Assembly: GCF_963259705.1 (NCBI RefSeq)
Contig: NC_081844.1
Span: 31,078,294-31,142,293, forward strand
Length of the DNA: 64,000 nt
Direction of reading: 5' to 3'
From: Myotis daubentonii
Taxonomy: Eukaryota > Chordata > Mammalia > Chiroptera > Vespertilionidae
Part shown: one piece after another, positions 1-11,725 of the stretch
Layout: every line of letters starts with the position of its first letter
Numbering within the stretch: position 1 is the stretch's first letter
Made by a program: the position numbers and the translations under genes
The notes under the pieces: model-generated
Seen by the model: the letters and a program-made list of their open reading frames with translations, nothing else
Told to the model about the DNA's origin: nothing
The model's database searches: none

Positions 1-373
1 CACGGTGGCGGCCAGCGCCTTCCAAGGTCTGAAGCAGCTGGACATGCTGGACCTGTCCAACAACTCACTGAGCAGCGTGCCCAAGGGGCTCTGGGCATCT
101 GTGGGGCAGCCCGGGGCAGGCCGGGACATGAAGGATGGCTTTGACATCTCTGGTAACCCCTGGAATTGCGACCAGAACTTGGACGACTTCTATGAGTGGC
201 TTGTGTGCAATAAAGACAAGATGTTCTCCCGGAATAACACATACTGCGTTGAGCCTAAAGCCATGCATGGCCAGACACTCCTGGCCGCGGCCATGTCTCA
301 TTTGAAGCTTAAGGCTGGGGTGGAGATGGATAGGAACGGCCTGGCAGAACACTGCACCCCATTAGGCAATTAA
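1..373 (+). CDS. LRG1: LRG1, leucine-rich alpha-2-glycoprotein 1, C-terminal part
   Basis: This is the 3' end of the coding exon of LRG1, a secreted plasma leucine-rich-repeat glycoprotein that modulates TGF-beta/endoglin signalling in endothelium. The frame is open from base 2 with no start in the window. It encodes the last LRR ([18 protein letters not shown]) and then an LRR C-terminal cap with the GFDISGNPW motif. The sequon NNT lies where human LRG1 has NDT. Two cysteines are extra compared with remembered human LRG1, one in WLVCNKD and one in EHC near the end. The human protein stops just after the GQTLLA block; here the frame runs on about 23 residues to TAA at 371-373, as a one-base insertion at the old stop would cause. 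Identity is secure; whether the extension is real needs transcript data. Confidence 0.93.
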   Translation, partial: TVAASAFQGLKQLDMLDLSNNSLSSVPKGLWASVGQPGAGRDMKDGFDISGNPWNCDQNLDDFYEWLVCNKDKMFSRNNTYCVEPKAMHGQTLLAAAMSHLKLKAGVEMDRNGLAEHCTPLGN

Positions 374-668
374 TTCCCTTTGCAGGGTGAGGCAGGCTTT
401 CCACAGTTGCTAGACCCATTTTGCCCCTGCTTCCCAAAACACCCCTTAGGCTCACAGGCCTCCTTGCCTTTGCTCAAGCTTTGCTCATTCCTCTTCCAGG
501 AATGCCTTCCCATTTCCCACATCTCTTGGTCTCCCAGCTCCCTCAGCACAACCCTGGCCACACTGGGGCTATCTCTGACTCTGGCTCCCCCACTTTTGGG
601 GGGCTCTCTGAGTGTAGGGCCTGGGGCTGAGGTGTCTCACTCAGTTAGGTGTCAGACCCGAGGGGGTT

Positions 669-674
669 AATAAA
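669..674 (+). terminator. LRG1: LRG1 polyadenylation signal
   Basis: AATAAA lies about 295 bases after the LRG1 stop and just before a Ves SINE. It is the only canonical hexamer in this 3' UTR, so mRNA cleavage is expected near 685-700. Confidence 0.7.
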
Positions 675-684
675 TAATTGTCAG

Positions 685-915
685 CCCTAGCTGGTTTGGC
701 TCAGTGGATAGAGTGTCAGCCTAGGGACTGAAGGGTACCAGGTTCAATTCTGGTCAAGGGCACATGGGAGTTTCGGGCTCGATCCCCAGTAGTGGGCGTG
801 CAGGAGGCAGCCAATCAATGATTCTCTCTCATCATTGATGTTTCTTTTTCTCCCTTCCTCTCTGAAATCAATAAAAATAAAATAAAATGTAAAATATTTT
901 TTAAAATAAAAATAA
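685..915 (+). mobile_element. Ves SINE
   Basis: A tRNA-derived head (GGCTCAGTGGATAGAG A box, GGTTCAATTC B box) is followed by the bat-specific body (GTGCAGGAGGCAGCC), a pyrimidine stretch and an AATAAAA-rich tail. It sits directly after the LRG1 poly(A) signal. Confidence 0.9.
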
Positions 916-1757
916 ATGTCCAACGGAATTGGACAAATTGGCATTTACTGTGTTCCTGCATCTCCCAAGTCAACTTCCTACTTCTCCAGGATGAAGGAGG
1001 AAATAGGCATGACAGGGTGTGGGGTGCTGGACTTGAAATCTGAAGACCTGTGGCTCCTCCTCCTCCTCTCTCCTATCCTGAGGCTTAACTGGAAATAAAA
1101 CTCTGACTATTGGCTGGGGTGTCATTTTACTGGTGGATTCCTGCCAGAGCCTGTGCCCTGGGGAAGGTTTAAATTAAACCAGATTGCTTCAGGTCTCCAA
1201 ACAATTCGTCATGCTGGCCAGTGATAGCCCAGGGCGCAGCCACCTAGGACAAGCATGGGCAGAAGCCAGGGCTGTGCTCTCAGAACTCAGGACCTAGAGC
1301 CACCTGCTGACAATGTTGGGCATAGTGGGGCCAGGGTCAGATTTGGGGGGCCAGGGGTGTTTGGGCCATGCTCGGTTTTTTCAGCCCCCTGGAAGGAGTA
1401 TCATGACCACATTGGTGATCATTCCAGGCGTGAAGATGAAAAAGCCAGGGTCTGGAGCTTGATTTGATTGAATTTAAATCAAATCCGCCAGTCACTGTGG
1501 GACCCAGGGAAAGTGGTTTTAAGTGTACTGAACCTCAATTTGCTCATCTGTAAAATAGGGATCTTAGAGAATGGGCCAGTTTGGCTCCTAGTTAAGTGGT
1601 AGATTAAAAAAATAAAATAAAATGGAAAGAGCCCTGGCCAGTAACTCAGTTGGTTAGAGCATTGTCCTGATATGCCAAGGTTGCAGGTTCAATCCGCAGT
1701 CAGGGCACATACAAGAATCAAGCAATGAAGGCATAGATGGTGGAACAACAAATCAAC

Positions 1758-1810
<53 letters not shown>

Positions 1811-2090
1811 CCCTCTCCTAAATAAATAAATATTTTTTAAAAATAGAAAGACATGAAGGACTTGCCCAAGGTCACTGGAGAAGGAGGTGGGAGTTGTGGT
1901 CGCCCCCACCCCCCCCTCCCAGGCAGCGAGGGTGACAAGTGGCCAAACTTGGCCTACGGAAGTAGCTCAATTTTGGGGCATCCACCATCCCCAAGCTGCT
2001 TTGGCAACCGCACAGTTCTCGGGAGCACAAGGGCTCAAGAGCGTGGGGTCCTGAAGCCCCACCCCTGACACGCCCCTGGGCAGCCTTTCC
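916..2090. other. LRG1-PLIN5 intergenic spacer
   Basis: No gene is visible. The stretch holds a second-type tRNA SINE at 1632-1850 and otherwise ordinary unique sequence up to the PLIN5 promoter. Confidence 0.6.
1632..1850 (+). mobile_element. tRNA-derived SINE, second subfamily, with (TC)n
   Basis: The head reads CAGTTGGTTAGAGCATTGTC and the B box GGTTGCAGGTTCAATCC, unlike the common Ves head. The body (GAATCAAGCAATGAAGGCAT, then GGAACAACAAATCAACG) is the same type as the copies at 22905, 47420, 48951 and 62110. A pure (TC)n tract lies at about 1759-1808, followed by an A-rich tail. Confidence 0.85.
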
Positions 2091-2162
2091 CTATTGGCCA
2101 ATCCCAGGAGGCTCCGCCTCCAGAGCCACTATAAGGCGGGCGGGGCCGGCAGAGGGCGGAGA
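2091..2162 (+). promoter_or_regulatory. PLIN5: PLIN5 core promoter
   Basis: ATTGGCCAAT at 2093-2102 carries CCAAT boxes on both strands. A TATA element, CTATAAGG, lies at 2129-2136 in GC-rich sequence. A start near 2160 would give a short non-coding exon 1 ending at 2221 before GTGAGT. Promoter position is inferred from these motifs and from the first coding exon at 3003. Confidence 0.7.
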
Positions 2163-3002
2163 CTGGAGCCAGAGTCTGGGGTCGGCGGCAGCACCTGGGG
2201 GCTGAGGCTGCGCGCGCCCAGGTGAGTGTCACCCGGGTGGCGTCCAGGAGCACCCACCAGGCCCGGGGGCCCGAACTGGGTGGGCAGGCGAGGGCTCAGC
2301 GGCGTGGGGAGAGGAGGGGGTGACGGGCTGGAGCAGGTGGCTGAGACCCTTGGCCCAGTTGGCTGAAGCTCAGGACCCTGTTGGGCGGGGACCACAGCTC
2401 CGAAGGCACGGGGTAGGGATGACCTGCAGGCGGGGAGTCTGAGGTCAAACTCCCTGCTCTGAGTCAGCTTAAGCTGAGTGACCTTGAGCGCAGCATGGAC
2501 CCCTGTGTGCCTCGGTTTCCCCGATTGTCGATCTGACTGGGTTTATTGGGATTCTACAGTTACCACCGGCATCCCTGTATGGGGCTGCTCGTGCAGTTCT
2601 GTCCAGGGTAGGGGCACCAGGGACCTCCCCTGCTTTGCAGAAGAGGAAACAGCCCAGAGAGGTGAAGGCACTTGTCCAAAGTCACACAGCAGGTAATGGC
2701 AGGATTGAAACCCTAAGCCCGTGCTTTGAGTCACCACAGGGGCCCCACTTTGCCAGAGGCTCTCTAGTGTGCACCTACTGTGTGCAGAGTCTTGTGCACT
2801 GTCTGTGCTCCTCATGACATTCTGAAGTAGGGTATTATCATTACCTCACTTTTTGGATGAGGAAACTGAGGCCCCAAGAAGGAACAAGACTTCCTGGAGT
2901 CACAGAGCCCAGACAGACAGAACCCAGGGCTTGGGAGGGACTTGGTGGGCTGGCCCCCTTCACTCTGTCCTGTCCCCCAAGGTGACCCTATTTGCAGCAG
3001 GC

Positions 3003-6000
3003 ATGTCAGAAGATGAGGCGGCTCAGACCCACTCACCCAGCTTGTGGGAGCAGGACCAGCAGGTGAGGGGCTGCACCTCCCATGGAGCAGCACATGGGGA
3101 AGGCGGGGGACAGTCCCTCCCTGAACAGCTGGGTACCCCTCCCACCTCTGTCTTTGCTTTGAGCACCTCACTCTCAGGGCATCTGGGACCATGGAGGCTG
3201 GCATCTCTGCACCTCCTACCCATTTCCCAGAGGGGCACAGTGAGGCCTGGGAGGGGAGCATTTCTTCAAGCACACCCAGCTGGCTTACCTGGCCTCTGCC
3301 CAACCTTCCCCCTCCCACCTCTGGGTCTCCGCCTCTATCTCCCTGTTTCTGTGTCTGCCATCGTGGCACTCTCATCAGCAACAATAATAGCAGCACTCAC
3401 AGCATCCACCCTGCATCAGTCACTGTTCCAAGCACTTCACATACATTGGCTCCTAGAATCCCCATCACAGCCCCAGAAAACCATTTTACAGATGAGAGAC
3501 GGAGGCACCAAGCAAAGCAGTTCACTCACTTGCCCAAGCTCACACAGCTCAGAGGTGGCCTAACCAGAGCTGAATGCGGACAGTTTTGCCCCAGGGGCAT
3601 GTACCCTTAAAGCCACCAGACTCAGAACTTGTCACGCTGTGTGTGTGCTACTGACAACAGGAGCCTGTGAGCACCTTCACGTGGGCCCCTCTACTGCCCA
3701 CAGCCAGGCGCTCCACATGCTTTCCCCCAGAGCTCTGGCCCACCCCCGTCTGGCCCCTAGGGAGGAAGTGGGCTAAAGTGAGGCTGAGCCTTCCACCTTC
3801 CTGGGGGCCCCTCTGACTGCACCCCTTCCCACAGAATGTGGTCCACCGAGTGGTGGCCCTGCCCCTGGTCAAGGCCACGTGCACCGCTGTCTCTGATGTT
3901 TACAACGCAGCCAAGGACAGGCACCCGCTCCTGGGCTCTGCCTGCCGCCTGGCTGAACACTGCGTGTGCAGCCTCACCACCAGCGCCCTGGACCACGCCC
4001 AGCCACTGCTCAGCCACCTGCAGCCTCAGCGTGAGTCCCCCTGGCCAGGCAGTCCTGTGGTTGCCTCATGGTTTCACCCTCTCATGCTTCATCCACGTGG
4101 CAAGGCCTGAAGTGTGGACTCCCTGACCTGGGTGGTGTCCCTCCTCAGTCTTACCTGTTCTGTGCCTTTAGTCTGACTCCCCCCGCCCCCCAACCACCTG
4201 TGTCATCCTTGCTCAGTCCTTGTGCCAGTGCCATCTCCCAGTCCCTCTTTGCCGGGCCCTCCCCTCTACCTGTTGGCATGTTATGTCTTACATCCTGGTC
4301 ATCATCTGCCCGTAGCAGCTTATTTGTGGCCCCTCCTTCTGTCGCATTCCATCTGTCTTGAAGTTCTCCCTTCTTGGTTGGCCTGTTAGGCCTTGGGCCC
4401 CCTTTACCTGTCCAACCTCCCTTCCCCGTCTGCCCCCTTGTCCTGAGGGCTGCCCCCACCTATCCGGGTCCCCATATCTTCCTAGACCTGTGACCAGCTC
4501 TCGAGTCCAACCTGACAACCTAATGGGGGTGGGGACAGAGACTCTTAACTCCAGAAGGGGGCCACCTGAGTTTCCCAGCCCAGGGCCTCCCCACTTCCTT
4601 CTTAGCTGGCTTGAGTGACCTTGAGCCTGCTCCCTGAGGCATCTGCGCTGAGCGTGGGTGTGGAGTCACCTTGGTGCTGGCAGGAGTCTGTGGCAGGGCA
4701 GAGGTGTGGAAAGCAGAGGAGGCGGGGCCCAGCCTGGGGGCCCGCCACGCCCTCAGGGTCTCCAGCCCCTCAGGGAATCAGCCAGGTCACCCCTTTCACG
4801 AAGGCCTCCCTTCATCTCTCCCTATCTGTCCCTCTCCCTCTCTCCCTTTTTTCTCTGCTTCTCCCTCTAGTATTCCCTCCTCCTGTGTCCCTCTCCTTCA
4901 TCATCTCCCAGATTCTCACTCTCCGCCTTTCCCTCTCTCCCCAGTGGCTACAGTGAACGATCTTGCCTGCAGGGGCCTCGACAAGCTGGAGGAGAAGCTA
5001 CCCTTTCTCCAGCAACCTTCAGAGATGGTATGGCACAGATCATGGGGATCTGCAGGGGGTGGGAGTGTGAGGGAGGAGGGCTGCCGCCCTCAGACCCAGC
5101 CAGAACCCCTCTGCCAGCTGGACTCTAGGACCAAATCAGGCTTTGGTCAATGCAAACACACCACACAGATGAGAATACTCAGCACCCAGCCTGGCTGATG
5201 TGGCTCCGTTGACGGTATCATTCAGTGCACCGAAAGGTTGCTGGTTCGATTCCTGGTCAGGGCACATGCCTGGGTTGTAGGCTCCATCCCCTGTGCGGGG
5301 TGTGCAGGACAGCTGATTGATGTTCCACTCTCACATTGATGTTTCTCTCTCTCCCCCTCCTTTCCTCTCTCTCTCTAAAAAAATCAATAAAAATGTGTTT
5401 TAAAAAAATAATCGGCACCCATATTTATCTAGCACTTACTATGTGCCAGTAGGTGCTGGTAACCCCTTCGGCCACCCTGTGAGGGAGAGATTTTATTTTC
5501 CTCCAATTTGTAGACAGGGGAATTGAGACCTAGAGCTGGGAAAGAGCCAGGGGTCCTTGACCCCCAGCCCCAGGAGCCAGGGAAGGGAGCTGAAAACTGA
5601 CAGCACCTGGATCGGGGTCCGTCCCACCAGGTGGTAACCTCAGCCAAGGATGCAGTGGCCAGCAGTATGACAGGCATGGCGGGCTTGGCACGGCAGGGCC
5701 GGCGCTGGAGCGTGGAGCTGAAGCGTTCCATGAGCCACGCAATGGACGTCGTGTTGGGCAAGTCGGAGGAGCTGGTGGACCACTTCCTGCCCATGACTGA
5801 GGAGGAACTCGGTGAGGCTGGTGTCCTCTCCACCTGCCCCCAAATCCTCCTGCCCAGTCCCCATCCCCAGAGGTTACAGATTAGATAGGTGCCTTGGCCT
5901 GTTTGGCTCAATGGATAGAACAGATTGGAGGGTCATGGGTTCGATTCCAGTCGAGGGTATGTACCTTGGTTGCAGGCTCGGTCCCCAGCCCCATAGGGGT

Positions 6001-9000
6001 GCATGTGGGAAGCAACCAATCGATGTCTCTCTCTCACATCCATGTTTCTCTCTGTGTGTCTCTCCCCCTCCCTTCCATTCTCTTTAAAAAAAATCAATGG
6101 GAAAAATATCCTTGGATGAGGATTAACAAAAAACCCCAGACAGATTAGAGAGGTTCAGGACTCACTCGACCACAACAGATCAGCAGGAACATGGAGCTAG
6201 AGCCAGGCCCGCCCTCCCTCTCCACCTCCATGGCCCCCCAGCCCTCATCCTACTAGAAACCAGACAGGCCAGACCCCAAGGGCATAAGTGGCTTAAAGAC
6301 TTGAGAGAGCTGTAGCCCTCCTAATTGTATTATCTGACATGTACAATGCCTTTTAAATGTTTTAATTCATTGCATGCACTTAACAATCAGATTTTGCCCT
6401 ACAAATCCCAATTTCTGGCTTGCCTTGAAAAATTAGACACTTGGGTTGAATAGCATCTGCCCCCTTAAAGCCCACCTTCTCCAATGTTCTAACATTGTCT
6501 GCTGGCTCTGGAGTCGATCTGACTTCTCAACCCCTGCTCTGGCACTGGAAGAACATATTGACATACTTTGTTCTCAGCGGAAAGGCTGTAAGGCATTTAT
6601 GAAGCACTGACTGTTCCAGGCACTTGTGATATATCCTTAAGAGGCAGTTTACTAGAGTGGTTAAGGCCAGTCTAGCAGTGGTTCTCAACCTGTGGGTCAC
6701 GACCCTTTCACAGGGGTCGCCTAAGACCATCGGAAAACACATATATAATTACATATTGTTTTTGTGATTAATCACTATGCTTTAATTATGTTCCATTTGT
6801 AACAATGAAATTGGGGGTCACCACAACATAAGGAACTGTATTTAAGGGTCGAGGCATTAGGAAGGTGGAGAACCACTGGCAGTGAGAGTGCCTGGGTTTG
6901 AATCCTGGTTCTGCTTCTGGCACACTGTGGGACTTCACCTCTCTTTGCCTCAGTTTTCCCCATCTGTGAAATGGGGCTAATAATAGTGCCTACATCATAG
7001 GGTTTAGGGAATATTGAGAGTTAAATTTGGTAAAGGGAAACTACAAATTTGGGAGCCCATGAGCTTGTCCATCCAGAAGGAGGGTGAACAGACATGGAAG
7101 GGGTGTCCACACTGACCCCCTCTCCCCCATCCTGCCCTCCAGCGGCACTGGCGGCTGAAGCTGAGGGCCCGGAAGTGGGCTCAGTGGAACAGCAGAGGAG
7201 ACATCAGGGCTACTTTGTGCGCCTGGGCTCCCTGTCAACACGACTCCGCCACCTGGCATATGAGCACTCTCTGGGGAAACTGAGGCAGAAGAAACATCAT
7301 GCCCAGGACACACTGGCCCAGCTGCAGGAGACACTGGAGCTGGTGAGAGCCCTCTGCCTGCCCCCACCCTGTAATGCTGGCCAGTAAGCATGGATTGAAC
7401 ACCAGCCGAGTACCTGGTCCCGTGCTAGACTGAAGGGGGAGGCAGAACTGGTCTCAGCTGCCTCTAGCTGCGCATGTTCAGGCCTGGGGAAGAGGGTGCC
7501 TGGGGCTGGAGGAGCTTACGGGGTGTTGAGACTCAGCCTGGGGAGTAAAGAAGGGGTTTTGTGGAGACGTAGGAGCTGCAATTTATAGGCAGTTAAGGTA
7601 GGTCCGAACAGGGAGAAGGTACTTCTTCCCTTGCTCTCCTGCCACCAATTCCAATCCTCTGCACCCTTTAGGTTCCAGTGCACACCCAGCTTCTTGTCTC
7701 ACCGTCCATCCCTCCCTGCTCCAAAGGAACATGGCAGCCCCTGCTTACTGGGCTAAGTGCAGATGCCGCAGCCTGCCTGTCCCGCATCCCTCTCATCTCA
7801 ATCGCCAGCAGCTCTGTTCTCAAACCCTCCCTCATCCGACACATCAGCCATACTGTCAGCTCTGCCCTCAAAGTCTATCCTGAATCTGCCCACATTTCCT
7901 CCCTCTGCTTCCTCCATCCACCTGCTTCCAGCTCTCATGCTTGCACACCGTCACCCAGTTCTCCTCCTGGACCCGTCTGTCCTCCCACAGCAGCCAACAG
8001 AGGGCACCTGTGAGCACCTGAGCACGATGTCCTGAAGGTTCATCCATTTTGTAGCATGTATCAGAACCTCCTTTTTAATGGCTCAATAATATTCCACCAT
8101 ATGGATGGGCCACAATTTACTTCTATTCATCTTTTAACACATGCCCTGTCCTGGGTGGGTACTGAAGACACAGTGCTCCTTCAGGACACTCACAGGCCAG
8201 TCAGGGGATCAGGGTCAAAATGGGGAACACGGCAGGTGCTCTGGGACCCAGAAGATGGATCACGCAGCCAGAAGGGGAGGAGGGAGGGCTTCCTGGAGGG
8301 GGTGGTGTCCACATTGAGACTTGAACTGGAATGAACCAGCGGGGGAGATGAGGCAGAGGGAAGAGTGTACGTGGCTGAGGGACCAGCAGGAGCACATGCC
8401 TGGCGGTGAGTCTGAGCTTCAGGAGAACCACAGGTCACAGGGTCAGCCAGAGGCAGAGGATTCAATGAACAGGCCCCAGGCTGGGTCAGCAGGTGCAGAA
8501 GGCTGCACACAGCAAGTGTTCTCGAAATGCTTATTGAGGCCGGATCCAAGCTAGGACCCGTCCCGGCTCCCCCGACCCCCCAAGTCCTCCCCCTCTGATG
8601 AACACTTCTCCGGTTCCCACAGATTGACCTCGTGCAGTGTGGGATGACCCCCACCACCCCAGCCCGCCCTGGGAAAGTGCATGAGCTGTGGGGGGACTGG
8701 AGTCTGAGCACCCTGGAGAACGGCCGCCGCCGTAGTCAGGTAGGATGGTAGGATGGGAGTGGTTCTGGATCCCCCCGGGGTTGCCAGGGGCCATGACTGA
8801 GCTATGAATAACCAACTGCTGAAGTAGCAGGTTGGAGTGCCCATGGGGAAACTGAGGTAAGTTGACCGTCCTATTGGGTGCCCACAGGAGAAACTAAGGC
8901 AGGGCTTGGTCTATGGTGTGCAGGGAGGAAGCTGAGGCAGGGTGATGCAGTCCTGTTGGGTATCCATTAGAGAAACTGAGGCAGGGAAAGTCTCTTTGTG

Positions 9001-9790
9001 GGTCTTGGAGGGAAACCTTCCCGATTCCTGCTTTTGGGAGGCAGGGCTGTCTCGCTGTGTCCATGGGGAGATTGAGACAGGGTGGCAGTACCATTGTGTC
9101 CATGGGATAAGGGGGGTAGGGCTCGGTCCCAGTGTGTACCTATGGGGAGACTGAGGCAGGGTGACAGTCGCGGTGTGTCCATGAGTAAACTGAGGCGGGA
9201 CAGCCGTCTCAGCATGTGTCCATCTGGAACACTGAGTCCCCCCTTGCCTCCCCTCCCCACAGGTGGAGCTGGAAACACTGGTATTGTCCCGAAGTCTGAT
9301 GCGGGAGCTACAGAGCTCAGTGGACGCACTGGAAACCAGCGTGCGGGGCCTGCCCCGGGATGCCCAGGAGAAGGTGGCCGAGGTGCGGCGCAGCGTGGAC
9401 ACCCTGCAGGCGGCCTTCGCTGATGCGCGTTGCTTCAGGGATGTGTCAGCCTCGGTGTTGGCCGAGGGCCGGGGCAGAGTGGCTCGGGCCCATGCCTGCG
9501 TGGACGAGCTGCTAGAGTTGGTGGTGCAGACCATGCCGCTGCCCTGGCTCGTGGGGCCCTTTTCGCCCATCCTCATAGAGCGGTCGGAGCCCCCACCTGG
9601 CCTGGAGAACCTGGTGGACGAGATCGTGGGGGGCCCTGACCCCCGCTGGGCGCATCTGGACTGGCCGGCCCAGCAGAGAGCCTGGCAGGCCCAGCACCGG
9701 AATGGGCTAGGTTTCCCAGAGGACATTCCAGAGGAGCCTGAGCCCCCCAGTCGCCCCAAACACACCTTGATGCCAGAGCTGGACTTCTGA
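3003..9790 (+). CDS. PLIN5: PLIN5, perilipin 5
   Basis: PLIN5 is the lipid-droplet coat protein of oxidative tissues; it binds ATGL and CGI-58 and tethers droplets to mitochondria. Coding exons are 3003-3062, 3835-4030, 4945-5027, 5631-5811, 7143-7342, 8623-8739 and 9263-9790. All junctions are GT-AG and sum to 1365 bases, or 454 aa plus TGA. The PAT region fills roughly residues 20-125 ([26 protein letters not shown]). RRWS at residues 137-140 matches the mouse PKA site Ser155, which is numbered higher because mouse has 15 more N-terminal residues. The C-terminal half forms the four-helix bundle with PLPWLVGPF, and the protein ends [10 protein letters not shown] as in human. A possible NAGNAG acceptor (TTTGCAGCAG) precedes the ATG but affects only the 5' UTR. 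No frame damage was seen. Confidence 0.96.
3380..3575 (-). repeat. MIR SINE in PLIN5 intron
   Basis: Contains the reverse-complement MIR core (TTTTACAGATGAGAGACGGAGG, then CTTGCCCAAGCTCACACAGC when read in two blocks). Shorter MIR pieces of the same sense lie at about 2636-2700 and 2830-2900. Confidence 0.65.
5186..5412 (+). mobile_element. Ves-type SINE in PLIN5 intron
   Basis: Head variant CCTGGCTGATGTGGCTCCG, B box GGTTCGATTCCTGGTCAGGG, body GGGTGTGCAGGACAGCTGAT, and tail ATCAATAAAAATG. Confidence 0.85.
5889..6135 (+). mobile_element. Ves-type SINE in PLIN5 intron
   Basis: Head TTGGCCTGTTTGGCTCAATG and B box GGTTCGATTCCAGTCGAGGG. The tail form (AATCAATGGGAAAAATATCC, then TTGGATGAGG) matches the copies at 47074 and 49853 and marks a distinct subfamily. 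Confidence 0.85.
6650..7035 (+). repeat. MIR SINE split by a SPIN-like MITE
   Basis: The left piece (AGAGTGGTTAAGGCC) and right piece (CTGGGTTTGAATCCTGG, CCTCAGTTTTCCCCATCTG) are consecutive in the MIR consensus. A SPIN-like hAT MITE at 6676-6878 interrupts them. Confidence 0.65.
6676..6878 (+). mobile_element. SPIN-like hAT MITE
   Basis: Terminal inverted repeats CAGTGGTTCTCAACC and GGTGGAGAACCACTG bound a 203-bp element containing GGTCACGACCCTTTCACAGG and CCTAAGACCATCGG. These blocks match the SPIN/URR1 non-autonomous hAT family as remembered. The flanking target duplication is degraded. Confidence 0.8.
8835..9235 (+). repeat. Degenerate ~40-45-bp minisatellite, last PLIN5 intron
   Basis: Variants of GTGTCCATGGGGAGACTGAG followed by GCAGGGTGACAGT recur about nine times. 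Clear copies begin their GAAACTGAGG-like core near 8846, 8891, 8930, 8973, 9070, 9150 and 9190. It ends about 30 bases before the acceptor of the final exon. Confidence 0.7.
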
Positions 9791-10257
9791 TCCCCTGGAG
9801 CCTCACTGCCAGTGGCAGCAGGAGGCTGCCCTACACTTCCATAGCCTGCTGCCCTCTAGTGGCCACACAGAAGCACAACAGCCAATGCCTTTACCCTGGC
9901 CCAGGCACGGAGTTGGGGGTTCCCGGGGAATTCTGACTCTGGACCAGCTACTCTGACATCAGACCCTTCCCAATCTTTCCCTTGGACATATGAGGATATG
10001 AACCTAAGTCAGGTCTGACTAGTCTCCAGCTGGATTCATCTGTCTGTAGTCACCTGTTCCTCACCCCAAGAAGCTGATCAAAGCTACTCAGAGAAACACA
10101 TTTTGCCCAGTGGCTTCTATTTGGGGCTTTGAAAAACAAGCATCCACCTGCCCCCCCAGCTTGTACATCCTGGACTGAGGGGTCCCCAAAGATGCCGGGC
10201 TGCACCAACTGGGCCAGCCGGACCCACCTGCTTTGCTGTTTGGGGTATGCTCTCCAG

Positions 10258-10263
10258 AATAAA
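10258..10263 (+). terminator. PLIN5: PLIN5 polyadenylation signal
   Basis: AATAAA lies 468 bases after the PLIN5 stop. The 3' UTR would run from 9791 to about 10280. Confidence 0.8.
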
Positions 10264-11067
10264 GGTGCTTCATGTTGTTCAAAGGCCCATGGCCTCTGTT
10301 CTGGCTGGAATGAGTCTCAGTTACAGGGTGCCCGGGGGGCCTCAGAGGTGTGATGTATGACGCAAGCCAGGGTTCGAGATTTGAAAGGAGTGATGCCTAC
10401 TTCCCCCCCAACCCCTCCCTCCCGCTTGCCATCCTGTCTGTACTTCCACCTTTAGTGTCCAGCCCACCTGGCTTAAGCATTGCACTCAGATGTAGCTTCC
10501 TGGAGTGAAAGTTCACACTAGTATAAATGAATGTCTTGGAAGTGCAGGGAGCAGGATCTTGAGGAGAAAGAAGTTAGAGGGGTCAGTCCTCCTATGCCCA
10601 CCTCCCTGCACCCACCGTTGCTGATCTTGCTGTGGTTTCTCCACTGATCAGGACTGGGGAGACAGAGACAGGGCAAGGGCCTTGGGCCAGTCTCATGGGG
10701 GCCCTCCCATCTTCTGACCACATTCTTGGCTGCCCCTCAGACTCCCCAGTGGCCAGGGAGGATGTTAGGAAACCGTAGCATGATTCGGTGAGGTCAGGAT
10801 GGCCCCTGGCTTCCCTGGGATCCAGCCCAGGGGCAGCTCTGGGAGCCCTGACCACTTCCCACTGGTGGGATTCACTTCCCTGCCCCTGCTCGGAACCGCC
10901 TGGCTCCCTGTCGCCCTGGGGCTGAGTCCCAGCCTTGCTGGCAGGTGGTTAGGCAACTTATTTTTCCTCTAAACATGTTTCTCCTCTGAGAAATGGGTAA
11001 GTCATGCCCAATCCCAGTAAACACCTCACCCACAGAAGCTATTATTCACTCATTCATTCAACAAATA

Positions 11068-11194
11068 CAGGGTATCCCCCAAAATGTATACACACTTTGA
11101 ATAATTACTAATTCCAATGGGTTAAATCTGAAAAGAAACATCAATTGAGCTATCAGCTGTTAAAAGTGTGTAAACATTTTTTTGGAACAACCTG
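11068..11194 (+). mobile_element. Mariner-type MITE inserted at TA in an L2
   Basis: A 127-bp element has imperfect terminal inverted repeats: CAGGGTATCCCCCAAAATGT, then ATACACACTTT on the left, and the reverse complement (AAAAGTGTGTAAACATTTTT, then TTGGAACAACCTG) on the right. TA at 11066-11067 and 11195-11196 flanks it. The outer sequence (CATTCAACAAATA and TTTATAAAGCACGTGCTG) reads through as L2 once the element and one TA are removed. Confidence 0.8.
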
Positions 11195-11720
11195 TATTTA
11201 TAAAGCACGTGCTGTGTGCTGGGCAGTTCTCCACCTTGGGGACATGGCAGTGACAAAATGGATAAAATTCCTGCCCCTCTATGACCTGACAATACAGTAT
11301 GGAACAGGCAATGTACAAGAAAAATAAGTAAATTACTATTTTTAGTGTTAGTAGAATAAGAAAAATAAAAGGGGAGGACAATGGGTAGTATGTGGGCATT
11401 TGAGGAGAGATGTATATTCTTAAATAAAAGAGGGGTTCCAGAAAGGCCTCTCTGAGGAGGTGACATATGAGCAAAGACTGGAGAACATTCCAGGTAGAAG
11501 GCAGAGCCTGCGCCAAGGCCCCGGGCAGGACCTTGCCTGGCCTGTTGGAGAAACAGCAAGGAGGCCTGTGTGGCTGGAGCAGGGTGGGGGGGAAAGGGAG
11601 TACATGAAGGCAGGGAGAGAGGACAGGGGCAAGTCGTCCAGGGCCTATGGGCCACAGGGAGAACTTGGGCCAAGGGAGGTGGGAGCCCTGGAGAGCTGTG
11701 GCCAGAAAGGGGACAAAACC
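11195..11720 (-). repeat. L2 LINE 3' end
   Basis: Reverse-complement L2 landmarks appear in order: GTGCTGTGTGCTGGGCAGT, GAGGAGGTGACATATGAGC, and GAACATTCCAGGTAGAAGGC. The left few bases lie before the mariner insertion, from about 11046. Confidence 0.6.
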
Positions 11721-11725
11721 TGAGT

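Noticed and set aside
2812..3563. Open frames of 194 and 236 aa overlapping on both strands in the PLIN5 5' region
   Set aside because: They run across MIR repeats and the first PLIN5 intron and have no recognisable domain; only 3003-3062 is coding by homology.
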